NCBI RefSeq assembly: GCF_003131185.1
Contig: NZ_QFFU01000003.1
Location: forward strand, 186,001-250,000
Source of the DNA: Pseudomonas ovata
GTDB lineage: Bacteria > Pseudomonadota > Gammaproteobacteria > Pseudomonadales > Pseudomonadaceae
Reading direction: 5' to 3'
Length of the DNA: 64,000 bases
The position numbers were made by a program, and so were the translations under genes. Below, piece after piece: positions 53,500 to 61,685 of the stretch (its first letter is position 1; each line of letters opens with the position of its first letter). The notes below the pieces were generated by a model. That model saw only the letters and a list, made by a program, of their open reading frames with translations. It was not told where the DNA came from and did not search any database.

Positions 53500-55599
53500 A
53501 TGTCTGCCCCTTCCCGCCTTACGCCGCTGGCCCTTGGTATTTCGGCCTTGCTCGGTGCCGGCCTTGCCTGTGCTGCCCCGACCTCCCTGCCTGCCACATC
53601 GATCAACGCCGACGTTGAACAGGACGAATCCAGTCCCAGGGTCAAGGAGGTCAGCACCGCGACCCGTACTTCGACGCCTGTGCGCTATGTGCCGCAGGCC
53701 ATCGATACGGTCAAGACCGCCAATGTGCTCGATTACGGTACCCAGGACCTGGGCACGGCCTTGAGCGGCCTGCCCAACGTCAGCAACAGCGCCGACACCC
53801 GCTTCGATGGCCTGCGCATTCGCGGCTTCGATGCCAGTAACGACTTTTATCTGGACGGCATTCGCGACGACAGCCAGTACGTGCGCGACCTGCATAATAT
53901 CGAGCGGCTCGAGGTGCTCAAGGGGCCGGCAGCCGTGCTTTACGGACGCGGCAGCCAGGGCGGCATCGTCAACCGGGTCAGCAAGACCCCGCAGGCCGGG
54001 CGTCGCTCGACGATCGAAGCCCAGGGCGGCAGCGAAGACCTGCGCAGCCTGTATGCCGACCTGAGCGCCGACCCCAGCGAGACCATCAGCCTGCGCCTGA
54101 ACATGGGCAACATGGACAGCAACAGTTTTCGCGATGACATTTCCAGCCATCGGCAATTGTTCGCCCCCTCGATGAGCTGGCAACTCACCCCACGCCTGAA
54201 CTGGCTGGTGCAGTACGAATACAGCCGCTTCGACCGCACCCCGGATCGCGGCATCCCGGGCGTCGACGGGCGTCCGGCTGATGTCGGGCGTGACACCACC
54301 TATGGCAGCAGCGGCGACTTCATCGATGACAAGGCGCAATCGCTGCGCTCACGCTTGAGTTATGAACTCAACGACAATTGGCAGGTACGCCAGACCCTGG
54401 GCGTGTTCAAGCTCGACAGCGATTTCGACAACACCTACCAGACCGCCTATGACGCCACCACCGGCCGGGTCACCCGCCAGCACTGGCAGCAGGACCTGCG
54501 CACCCGCAATGTCTTCAATAACATCGAGTTCGAAGGCAGCGTCGACACCTTTGGCCTGGAGCATCGCCTGCTCACCGGCATCGAAACCGGCAGCCAGCGG
54601 CGTGATCCCAAGCTGTACACCGCAGCGACCAGTGGCGCGGGCAGCCAGCCGGTGCCCTCGCTGAATCTCTTCAACCCTGACCGCAACCAGCGCCATACCG
54701 GCCTGATGACGCCTTCAAGCAGCAACTACACCGAAGTGGAAAGCCGTGCCCTGTATGTGCAGGATCAATTGCGCCTCAACGATCAGTGGCAACTGCTGGG
54801 TGGCCTGCGCTACGACCGCTTCGAGGTCGAGACCACCAACCGTCTGCGCAATATCCATGAAGAACGCGACAGCCACAGCACCAGCCCGCGGGTGGGCGTG
54901 GTCTGGACGCCGCTGGTCGATCACTCGTTCTACGCTTCCTGGACCAAGACCTTCTCGCCGGTCGGCGGTGGCCTGATCGGCATTACGCCGGGGGCCACGG
55001 GCAACACCAATGACCTGAGCCCGGAGTTGACCAAGCAGAAGGAAATCGGCGTCAAGAGCGACTGGCTGGATGATCGCCTCAGCACCACCCTGGCCGTCTA
55101 CGAGCTGGAACTCTATAACCGTCGCACCAGCGACCCGGACAATCCGGGCCTGACCCTGCTGTCGGGCCTGCAGCGCTCGCGCGGCATCGAACTGACGGCC
55201 ACCGGTCAACTGGGTGGCCACTGGTCGATGCGCGGTGGCATCGGCCTGCAGGACGCGACGATCGTCGAGGACAACAACGGCCTTGAGGGCAATCGGGTCA
55301 GTAACGTTGCCAAGCGCAACGCCAGCCTGTTCGTGACCTGGAAACCGGAAATGGGCTGGTACGCCGAAAGCGGCCTGACCCTGGTCGGCCAGCGTTATGC
55401 CGACAACCAGAACACAACGGTCCTGCCCGGCTATGGCCGCTGGGACGCGCTGGCCGGCTACCGCCAGAAGGACTGGGACCTGCGGGCGGCGCTGAACAAC
55501 ATCAATGACCGAACCTATTACAGCTCGGCCACCAGCGCCGCCCAGATCCGTTTGGGTGACCCGCGCAGCGTGGTAGTGACAGGGACCTACAGCTTCTGA
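53500..55599 (+). CDS. TonB-dependent siderophore receptor, catecholate (Fiu-like) type
   Basis: 699 residues from ATG 53500; ATG 53488 is an alternative. Signal peptide RLTPLALGISALLGAGLACA, plug domain with RFDGLRIRGFDASNDFYLDG and IERLEVLKGPAAVLYGRGSQ, then a 22-strand barrel ending in the C-terminal phenylalanine of VVVTGTYSF. Imports a ferric siderophore, probably catecholate, with TonB-ExbBD. No siderophore synthesis gene is near. It lies between ohrR and ohr. Confidence 0.9.
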   Translation: MSAPSRLTPLALGISALLGAGLACAAPTSLPATSINADVEQDESSPRVKEVSTATRTSTPVRYVPQAIDTVKTANVLDYGTQDLGTALSGLPNVSNSADTRFDGLRIRGFDASNDFYLDGIRDDSQYVRDLHNIERLEVLKGPAAVLYGRGSQGGIVNRVSKTPQAGRRSTIEAQGGSEDLRSLYADLSADPSETISLRLNMGNMDSNSFRDDISSHRQLFAPSMSWQLTPRLNWLVQYEYSRFDRTPDRGIPGVDGRPADVGRDTTYGSSGDFIDDKAQSLRSRLSYELNDNWQVRQTLGVFKLDSDFDNTYQTAYDATTGRVTRQHWQQDLRTRNVFNNIEFEGSVDTFGLEHRLLTGIETGSQRRDPKLYTAATSGAGSQPVPSLNLFNPDRNQRHTGLMTPSSSNYTEVESRALYVQDQLRLNDQWQLLGGLRYDRFEVETTNRLRNIHEERDSHSTSPRVGVVWTPLVDHSFYASWTKTFSPVGGGLIGITPGATGNTNDLSPELTKQKEIGVKSDWLDDRLSTTLAVYELELYNRRTSDPDNPGLTLLSGLQRSRGIELTATGQLGGHWSMRGGIGLQDATIVEDNNGLEGNRVSNVAKRNASLFVTWKPEMGWYAESGLTLVGQRYADNQNTTVLPGYGRWDALAGYRQKDWDLRAALNNINDRTYYSSATSAAQIRLGDPRSVVVTGTYSF

Positions 55600-55658
55600 C
55601 CTGCCCGTCCTCATCAAACCCGAATAACGTGCCGCCTCTCTGCGGCTGACATGGCCTT

Positions 55659-55766
55659 GTAGGAGCGCGCTTGCCCGCGACCGAGTGCGAAGCGCTCGCA
55701 AAATCTGCCAAACGCCACAAATTTACGACTGCTAACGCAGCCGGTCGCGGGCAAGCGCGCTCCTAC
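55659..55766. repeat. REPIN-like palindromic element, copy D (108 bp, one internal module)
   Basis: Terminal inverted repeats GTAGGAGCGCGCTTGCCCGC and its reverse complement, but only one internal ATCTGCCAAACGCC module instead of two; it is 42-45 bases shorter than the other copies, close to the 43-base module period. Located 60 bases after the TonB receptor gene and 30 bases before the first ohr operator. Confidence 0.85.
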
Positions 55767-55795
55767 AACCACAGTCCACATTTTCAAAAATTAAC

Positions 55796-55864
55796 TTGCG
55801 CGCAAACTAATCACGGAGTACAGTCGCCTCACATTCAGTTAGCGCGCTAAACTTTAGCGCGCAA
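55796..55864 (+). promoter_or_regulatory. Probable OhrR operators upstream of ohr
   Basis: Three GCGCGC-centred palindromes: TTGCGCGCAA (55796-55805), TTAGCGCGCTAA (55839-55850) and TTAGCGCGCAA (55854-55864). The last two are 15 bases apart and 24-49 bases before the ohr ATG, so they overlap the promoter. No such site is seen in front of ohrR. Assignment to OhrR is by position. Confidence 0.55.
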
Positions 55865-55887
55865 CACCACTCCTGCGAGGACATGCC

Positions 55888-56307
55888 ATGCAAGCGCTCT
55901 ACACTGCTGTTGCCACATCCACCGGTGGCCGTGACGGTCGTGCGATTTCCAGCGACCAGATTCTCGACGTCAAGCTGGCCACGCCCAAGGAACTCGGCGG
56001 TGCAGGCGGTGCAGCCACCAACCCTGAGCAGCTGTTTGCCGCCGGTTACTCGGCCTGTTTCATTGGTGCCCTGAAATTCGTTGCAGGACAAGCCAAGCGC
56101 AGCATCCCGGCCGATGCGTCGATCACCGCCCATGTCGGCATCGGCCAGATCCCTGGCGGTTTTGGCCTGGACATCGACCTGCACATCAACCTGCCCGGCC
56201 TGGAGCAGGCTGACGCCCAGCAACTGGTCGATGCCGCCCACCTGGTGTGCCCGTACTCCAACGCCACCCGTGGCAATGTCGATGTGCGCCTGCACGTCAC
56301 GGTCTGA
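55888..56307 (+). CDS. ohr: Organic hydroperoxide resistance protein Ohr
   Basis: 139 residues. Catalytic Cys57 in AAGYSACFIGALKF and resolving Cys121 in LVCPYSNATRGN, with the conserved arginine in TGGRDGRA. Thiol peroxidase for lipid hydroperoxides using lipoylated proteins. GCGAGGACATGCC precedes the ATG. Confidence 0.95.
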   Translation: MQALYTAVATSTGGRDGRAISSDQILDVKLATPKELGGAGGAATNPEQLFAAGYSACFIGALKFVAGQAKRSIPADASITAHVGIGQIPGGFGLDIDLHINLPGLEQADAQQLVDAAHLVCPYSNATRGNVDVRLHVTV

Positions 56308-56319
56308 TCAAACACCAGG

Positions 56320-56356
56320 CACAAAAAAGCCCGCAATCATTGCGGGCTTTTTTGTG
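56320..56356. terminator. Bidirectional terminator between ohr and efp
   Basis: CACAAAAAAGCCCGCAATCA pairs with its reverse complement (GCGGGCTTTTTTGTG), a long GC-rich stem with A/T tails serving two convergent genes. Confidence 0.9.
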
Positions 56357-56375
56357 GGCGCTTACAAAGCAGTGC

Positions 56376-56945
56376 TTATTTGGCACGGCCTTTGTAGGAA
56401 CCGCCTTCGCGGGTGTCGATCTCGATCATGTCGCCGATCTCGATGAAGTCAGCCACGCTCAGCTCGGTGCCGTTTTTCAGTTTGGCAGGCTTCATGACCT
56501 TGCCCGACGTGTCGCCACGAGCGGAACCTTCGGTGTAGTCGATCTGGCGCACGATGGTGGTCGGCAGTTCTACCGAAACCAGGCGCTCTTCGAAGAACAC
56601 GGCTTCGCAGACGTCGGTCATGCCTTCTTCGACGAAAGGCAGAACGGACTCGATGTCTTCGGCGTTCAGTTCGTACATGGTGTAGTCAGTGGTGTCCATG
56701 AACGTATAGGTGTCACCGCTGATGAAAGACAGGGTGGCTTCCTTGCGGTCCAGAATCACGTCGTCCAGCTTGTCGTCTGCACCGTACACGGTCTCGGTCT
56801 TGTAACCGGTCAGCAGGTTCTTCAGCTTGGTCTTCATGATGGCGCTGTTACGACCGGACTTGGTGAACTCGGCCTTTTGCACCAGCCAAGGATCGTTGTC
56901 GATACGGATCACGGTACCGGGTTTCAGCTCTTTACCAGTTTTCAT
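56376..56945 (-). CDS. efp: Translation elongation factor P
   Basis: 189 residues from ATG 56945. Relieves ribosome stalling at polyproline. The tip of the KOW domain reads [13 protein letters not shown] with Arg32, the residue rhamnosylated by EarP, rather than the lysine modified in E. coli. OB domains follow ([40 protein letters not shown]). A -10 box TATGAT is seen on the reverse strand at 57044-57049. Downstream of earP. Confidence 0.97.
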   Translation of the reverse strand: MKTGKELKPGTVIRIDNDPWLVQKAEFTKSGRNSAIMKTKLKNLLTGYKTETVYGADDKLDDVILDRKEATLSFISGDTYTFMDTTDYTMYELNAEDIESVLPFVEEGMTDVCEAVFFEERLVSVELPTTIVRQIDYTEGSARGDTSGKVMKPAKLKNGTELSVADFIEIGDMIEIDTREGGSYKGRAK

Positions 56946-57044
56946 TGCATATATCCGAAATTGGATGGAATTAACCAAAGGCTCTGTACGAGAAATAGCC
57001 TGCGCAGGCAGTTTCCGTACAGAGCCTTATATCAAGGCCGCGTA

Positions 57045-58178
57045 TCATAGCGAATTTCGGTAAAACTGTACCAGCGCCTGCGCAAGATCAGGCCTTGATG
57101 CCTGCTGTTGGCACCAGACGCCGGCCTGTTGGCGTATCTGTGGCCAGTGCCCGGACAAGCGCCGCCAGTACTCGCCAAGCGGCTGGCCTGCGCTCCAGGA
57201 GCGCCACAGCCCGGCCATGGCTTGTGCGGCTTCGGCTGAAAGCCCGGCGCAGTAAAGATCAAGAAACGCATCAAGCTTGGGCTCATGCGCGTCGCCGTCC
57301 TGCTGATAAATGTGCCACAGCATCGGCCTTCCTGCCCACTGTGCCCGCACGAACGAGTCTTCGCCGCGCACGACATTGAAGTCACAACACCACAGTAGAC
57401 GGTCGTAATCCTGCTGCGGGACGAACGGTACGATCTGCACCGTCAGGGCACCGCGCCGACGAAGGGTGCCGACCGGCAAGTCCGCCTCCCCCAGCCAGCG
57501 CTGCAAATCCCCGAGAATGCGCCCTGGCGGCACCAGCAAATGAGAAACCCGGGCCTCGCCGGCCAGTTCATCCAGCCAACTGCCCAGCTGCGGGTTCTCA
57601 TAGGCGAACAGCGAGATCAACCGCGCACCCGGTTCAGGTTTAACGCCCAGCGCCTGCAGGAAATCGCGCTGCGCCTGAGGATCGGTCACAAAAGCCTGAC
57701 GTTGCGCGATCAGGTTCTGCTCGCGCAACAGGCCACCGGTGCGGTCGTTGAAGCCGGGAAAGAAAAAGAACTTCTTCAGCCCGTTGGCCTGCGGCGACGG
57801 CAGGCCATGACACCCGCTGACCCAGTCTTCGGCACTCAGATAATCCAGGTTCAGCCACAATGGCCGGGGGTTGCGCTGCAGCATGGACTCGGTATAGGCC
57901 GACGGCAGGCGACAGGCAAAGGCTTCGAGTACCCCATCGGGGACGGAGGTCGGCAGCCAGGGCTCGGACCAGTGACAGATCTGTACCCCCCATTGCCACT
58001 GTACAGCGGCGGTACCGTCGGCCTGCGGACACAGGCGCACAAAGGCGGCCAGGTCGTTGATCCACAGGCGCACGGCACAGTTGTGCTCGGCGACCAGTTG
58101 GCGCGCCAGACGCCAGGTAACGCCTGCATCACCGTAGTTATCCACGACATCGCAAAAGATGTCCCAAGAGGCTTGCAT
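57045..58178 (-). CDS. earP: EF-P arginine rhamnosyltransferase EarP
   Basis: 377 residues, GT-B type inverting glycosyltransferase (formerly DUF2331) that transfers rhamnose from dTDP-rhamnose to Arg32 of EF-P. Motifs: SWDIFCDVVDNYGDAGVTWR with the catalytic aspartates, FFFPGFNDRTGGLLREQ and FVPQQDYDRLLWCCDFNVVRGEDSFVRAQWAGRP (given as FNVVRGEDSFVRAQ for the nucleotide site). ATG at 58178 with GGAG ahead. Adjacent efp carries the matching arginine. Confidence 0.95.
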   Translation of the reverse strand: MQASWDIFCDVVDNYGDAGVTWRLARQLVAEHNCAVRLWINDLAAFVRLCPQADGTAAVQWQWGVQICHWSEPWLPTSVPDGVLEAFACRLPSAYTESMLQRNPRPLWLNLDYLSAEDWVSGCHGLPSPQANGLKKFFFFPGFNDRTGGLLREQNLIAQRQAFVTDPQAQRDFLQALGVKPEPGARLISLFAYENPQLGSWLDELAGEARVSHLLVPPGRILGDLQRWLGEADLPVGTLRRRGALTVQIVPFVPQQDYDRLLWCCDFNVVRGEDSFVRAQWAGRPMLWHIYQQDGDAHEPKLDAFLDLYCAGLSAEAAQAMAGLWRSWSAGQPLGEYWRRLSGHWPQIRQQAGVWCQQQASRPDLAQALVQFYRNSL

Positions 58179-58296
58179 CACGGCTCCGTATGGCCAGGCA
58201 GATTAAAAGTCGATTGTCCGTCAGATCCGGCCGCTTGCACCAGCGCCGCTCATGGCACAATTACCCCCTGTCGTCCCGCGCCCGGAAGTGACCGCC

Positions 58297-58686
58297 ATGT
58301 CGTCCCATAGCAATCGTCGCGAAGTCTATGTCTCTCTCAAGCTGATCCTGTGCATTGCCCTGGGCATCTGGCTGGGGGCGGTGGCCGTCGTGCTGACCGG
58401 CCTGCTGCTGTACAAGGCCCTGCCCGCCGAGCAGACCCGCCCTCTGGAAGCGGCCGCCCAGCGCCTGACCGAGCCACCGGCCGCCCCGGTCGAGACCCAG
58501 CCCGGCGCGCTGTTCGACAAGTACCAGCAAAGCCTGCGTGAAAGCGAAGCCCGCCAGGCCCGCGAATACGCTGACAGCCAGCGCAAGAACACCTTTAACC
58601 GTGCCAAGTGCGATTTCTGGCTGCAGCAGGACCGTACCGCGCCCAGCGACAAGAGCCGTGCCGGCGTCACCGAATTCTGTGGATAA
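58297..58686 (+). CDS. Small membrane protein of unknown function
   Basis: 129 residues from ATG 58297 (GGAAG ahead). One membrane helix near residues 12-37 (LKLILCIALGIWLGAVAVVL), then a proline-rich linker and a charged helix, with two cysteines near the end (AKCDFWLQQ and EFCG). I do not recognise the family. Three bases separate it from the Gre-like gene. Confidence 0.7.
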   Translation: MSSHSNRREVYVSLKLILCIALGIWLGAVAVVLTGLLLYKALPAEQTRPLEAAAQRLTEPPAAPVETQPGALFDKYQQSLRESEARQAREYADSQRKNTFNRAKCDFWLQQDRTAPSDKSRAGVTEFCG

Positions 58687-58689
58687 GCC

Positions 58690-59172
58690 ATGAACAAGAC
58701 CCACCTGCTGCAGTTGATCATCGAGCGCCTGGCGTTCGACCTGGACATCGCCCAGCGTGCGGCCCAGACCGCTTATGAAGCGGCGACCCACGAAGAGAAC
58801 ATTGCCGAGAACAAGTACGACACGCTGGGCCTGGAGGCGTCATATCTGGCCGCCGGGCAGGCGCGCCGCGTCGAGGAAATCCGTCAGGCCGTGACCCTGT
58901 ACCGCCAGGCACCGGCCAGGCCGTTCGATCAGTCACGCGGTATTCAGGTGGGTGACCTGGTGACCCTGGAAAGTGCCAGCGGCGACGTGCGCCATCTGTT
59001 CCTCGGCCCGGAGGCCGCCGGGCTTAAAATCCAGGCGGACGATTGCCTGGTGACGGTCATCACCGCTCGGGCACCCTTGGGCCAGAGCCTGGTGGGCAAA
59101 CTGGAAGGCGATGAGGTCGCGATCGTGGTCAACGGTGAACGCCAGGTGTTCGACGTCACACAGGTGCTGTGA
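58690..59172 (+). CDS. GreA/GreB-like protein
   Basis: 160 residues. The C-terminal half (about 85-160: GIQVGDLVTLESASGDVRHL, ITARAPLGQSLVGKLEGDEV) matches the FKBP-like C-terminal domain of GreA/GreB. The N-terminal half is helical but short and without the acidic tip pair of true transcript-cleavage factors. It may bind RNA polymerase without stimulating cleavage (inference). Co-transcribed with the small membrane protein. Confidence 0.75.
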   Translation: MNKTHLLQLIIERLAFDLDIAQRAAQTAYEAATHEENIAENKYDTLGLEASYLAAGQARRVEEIRQAVTLYRQAPARPFDQSRGIQVGDLVTLESASGDVRHLFLGPEAAGLKIQADDCLVTVITARAPLGQSLVGKLEGDEVAIVVNGERQVFDVTQVL

Positions 59173-59312
59173 CAGGCCCCGCATTTACGGGCTTGCCCGT
59201 GCACGGAGTTTCTGGGTAAGGTGCGTCGTCGCTACGTTTAAAGTGCGATATGAGCGCACTACGTGAAAGCGACGGGGCAGTACGACAAGGACCATTCCCA
59301 AGGAGATTTTTC

Positions 59313-59510
59313 ATGACGAACGTCATTGCATTCCCTGACGCCCATGAACGTGATCGCCTGAAGTCCAGCGAAAGTCCGGCGTTGAGATACCTGAGCAAGA
59401 AAGAGCAGTTACTGATCGACCAACTGCGCCTGACCAGTCATGCAGGCCGCCAGTACGTCCATGAGTACGCCAGCATCATGTACATGACCCGCCCCCTGCA
59501 CCCCAACTGA
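59313..59510 (+). CDS. Small conserved hypothetical protein
   Basis: 65 residues starting MTNVIAFPDAHERDRLKSSE, with AAGGAG eight bases before the ATG. No signal peptide, no recognised domain. Helical and charged in the middle (LRYLSKKEQLLIDQLRLTSH). Good ribosome site and own terminator-like hairpin suggest a real gene. Confidence 0.65.
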   Translation: MTNVIAFPDAHERDRLKSSESPALRYLSKKEQLLIDQLRLTSHAGRQYVHEYASIMYMTRPLHPN

Positions 59511-59520
59511 AGCGCCGTCA

Positions 59521-59548
59521 CAAAGCCCCGCCTGATGGCAGGGCTTTG
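59521..59548 (+). terminator. Terminator-like hairpin after the small gene
   Basis: CAAAGCCC and GGGCTTTG form an 8-bp stem with a 12-base loop in the 48-base gap to the convergent transporter gene. The T-run is weak. Confidence 0.45.
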
Positions 59549-59558
59549 CGATGCCCTG

Positions 59559-60836
59559 TCAGTGCGCCAGCGACCAGACCAGTGCCGAGATGGCCACGAC
59601 CCCGGCTGCCACCACGAACGCGTTGGACAGCTTGCCGGCGTATTGGCGCATGGCCGGCACTTTGCGGATGGCGTACATCGGCATCAGGAACAACAGGACC
59701 GAGATCACCGGGCCGCCCAGTTTTTCGATCATGCCCAGAATGCTCGGGTTCAGGATGGCCACGATCCAGCACACCAGCAGCATGGCCAGTGCAGTCAAGC
59801 GATCCAGGGCCTTGGCACCGGGACGCAGGCCGGACTTGAGCACCAGCCCCTTGAAGCCTTCGCTGGCGCCGATGTAGTGACCCAGGAACGACTTGGAGAT
59901 AGCCACGAGCGCGATCAGCGGCGCCACCAGCTCGATGGTCGGGTTGCGGAAATGGTTGGCCAGGTAAGACAGGATCGACAGGTTCTGTTCCTTGGCTTCG
60001 GCCAGTTGCGCAGGCGACAGGGTCAGTACGCAGCTGAATACGAAGAACAGCACCATGAACACCATCAACAGGTGCGCACGTGCCAGGATCTGCGAACTGC
60101 GCACTTCGGCCTGGTCACCGTAGCGGCGCTTCTGGTCAACGGCAAACGCCGAGATGATCGGCGTGTGATTGAACGAGAACACCATCACTGGAATGGCCAG
60201 CCACAGCGCCGGCAGAAAACTCGAAGGCTCGGGCAGGGTACTGGCGGTGCTGAGAATGCCGCCGTTCCAGTGCGGAATCAGAAACACCGACAGAAACAGC
60301 AACGAGACAATGAACGGATAGACCATCAGGCTCATGACCTTGACGATCACCCGCTCGCCGCAGCGCACCACCACCAGCAGGCCGAGAATCAGCACGAAGG
60401 ACAGCAGCGCACGCGGCGGCGGCTCAAGGTGCATCTGGTTCTGCAGGAAACTGCTGACCGTGTTGGTCAGGCCCACGCTGTAGATCAGCAGGATGGGGAA
60501 GATGGCGAAGAAATACAGCAGGGTGATCAGCGCACCCGCGCCTTTGCCGAAATGCTCCTCGACCACGTCAGTAATGTCGCCACCCTTGCGACCCGAGAGC
60601 ACGAAGCGGGTCAGCCCGCGGTGCGCATAGAAGGTCATCGGAAAAGCCAGTACTGCCAGGGCCAGCAGCGGCCAGAAGCCGCCCATGCCGGCGCTGATGG
60701 GCAGAAACAAAGTGCCGGCGCCGATGGCGGTGCCGAACAGCCCGAGCATCCAGGTGGTATCGTGACGGTTCCACGCGGTACTGGCTGCGGGGGCTGTATC
60801 CAGGCGTTCTACGACGCCATTGGCCTGATCGTTCAT
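59559..60836 (-). CDS. HAAAP-family amino-acid transporter, serine type (SdaC-like)
   Basis: 425 residues from ATG 60836; eleven hydrophobic segments. LFGTAIGAGTLFLPISAGMG near the N-terminus and FSFNHTPIISAFAVDQKRRY are typical of the SdaC/TdcC group of proton symporters for serine or threonine. The frame extends to 60980 without a credible start. No serine dehydratase gene is adjacent. Confidence 0.87.
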   Translation of the reverse strand: MNDQANGVVERLDTAPAASTAWNRHDTTWMLGLFGTAIGAGTLFLPISAGMGGFWPLLALAVLAFPMTFYAHRGLTRFVLSGRKGGDITDVVEEHFGKGAGALITLLYFFAIFPILLIYSVGLTNTVSSFLQNQMHLEPPPRALLSFVLILGLLVVVRCGERVIVKVMSLMVYPFIVSLLFLSVFLIPHWNGGILSTASTLPEPSSFLPALWLAIPVMVFSFNHTPIISAFAVDQKRRYGDQAEVRSSQILARAHLLMVFMVLFFVFSCVLTLSPAQLAEAKEQNLSILSYLANHFRNPTIELVAPLIALVAISKSFLGHYIGASEGFKGLVLKSGLRPGAKALDRLTALAMLLVCWIVAILNPSILGMIEKLGGPVISVLLFLMPMYAIRKVPAMRQYAGKLSNAFVVAAGVVAISALVWSLAH

Positions 60837-61130
60837 CCGGTCGTGTCTCCGTTGCCGGTTAGCGCAAGTGCAGGACGCCGCAACAGGGTGTCGGAAAGGT
60901 CCGGCACCCCAGGAGTGGCAGTGCGGCGCCCACCCTGAAAAACAGGGTCGCGATTTTCCGCCATCAGCGAGGGAAAGCAAGAGTTATCGGATCAAAAGCG
61001 CATTAATCGGGCACTTCAGTGAAGATTACGAGCACCTTTACTGCGTCTCATGCACGGCCAGCGCATCATCAGGGCTGATCCATGCAAGAATGTCGCACCC
61101 TTATCAAGCGCCCTGATCAGGAGCCGTTGC

Positions 61131-61685
61131 ATGCGTTACACCCAGGAGCACAAGACCCAGACCCACCAGAAAATCGTCGAGGAAGCGGCGGCACGTTTTC
61201 GCCGCGACGGTATCACTGCCACGGGCCTGCAACCCTTGATGAAGGCGCTGGGCCTGACGCACGGCGGTTTTTATGCGCATTTCAAGTCAAAGGACGATCT
61301 GGTTGAACAGGCTCTGCACTGCGCAGCCGAGCAATTGCGCATGCGTGTCGATGAGCTGCAGACGGATGAAAACCCGCTGCATGCATTTATCGACCTGTAC
61401 TTGTCTGCCACCCACCGCGATCGCCCTGAACAAGGCTGCCCACTGCCGACCTTGTGTGCCGAGCTGGGTCAGCAGGGCCAACCCAGCGCCTTGACCGATC
61501 AAGCCCTGGGTCTGCGCCTGGCGTTTATCGAAAGCCAATTGCAAGGCCCCGAGGCCGGCACCAGAAGCCTGATGATGTTTTCGACCATGGCGGGCGCCTT
61601 GATGCTGGCGCGCAGCGTGCAAGACCCGCAACTGTCAGAGCACATTCTGCAAACGACTGCGGCGCGCCTCAAGCGCGAGTGCTGA
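61131..61685 (+). CDS. TetR-family regulator
   Basis: 184 residues. Helix-turn-helix IVEEAAARFRRDGITATGLQ-PLMKALGLTHGGFYAHFKSK is a close TetR match. CAGGAG precedes the ATG at 61131. Convergent with the KAS II gene, separated by one base stop-to-stop. The ligand is unknown; the C-terminal region resembles quinone/electrophile-sensing NemR-like proteins (weak). Confidence 0.85.
   Translation: MRYTQEHKTQTHQKIVEEAAARFRRDGITATGLQPLMKALGLTHGGFYAHFKSKDDLVEQALHCAAEQLRMRVDELQTDENPLHAFIDLYLSATHRDRPEQGCPLPTLCAELGQQGQPSALTDQALGLRLAFIESQLQGPEAGTRSLMMFSTMAGALMLARSVQDPQLSEHILQTTAARLKREC

Noticed and set aside
56385..56410. REP-like string TTTGTAGGAACCGCC in the efp 3' end
   Set aside because: It codes for the conserved C-terminus of EF-P and has no inverted partner; coincidental similarity.
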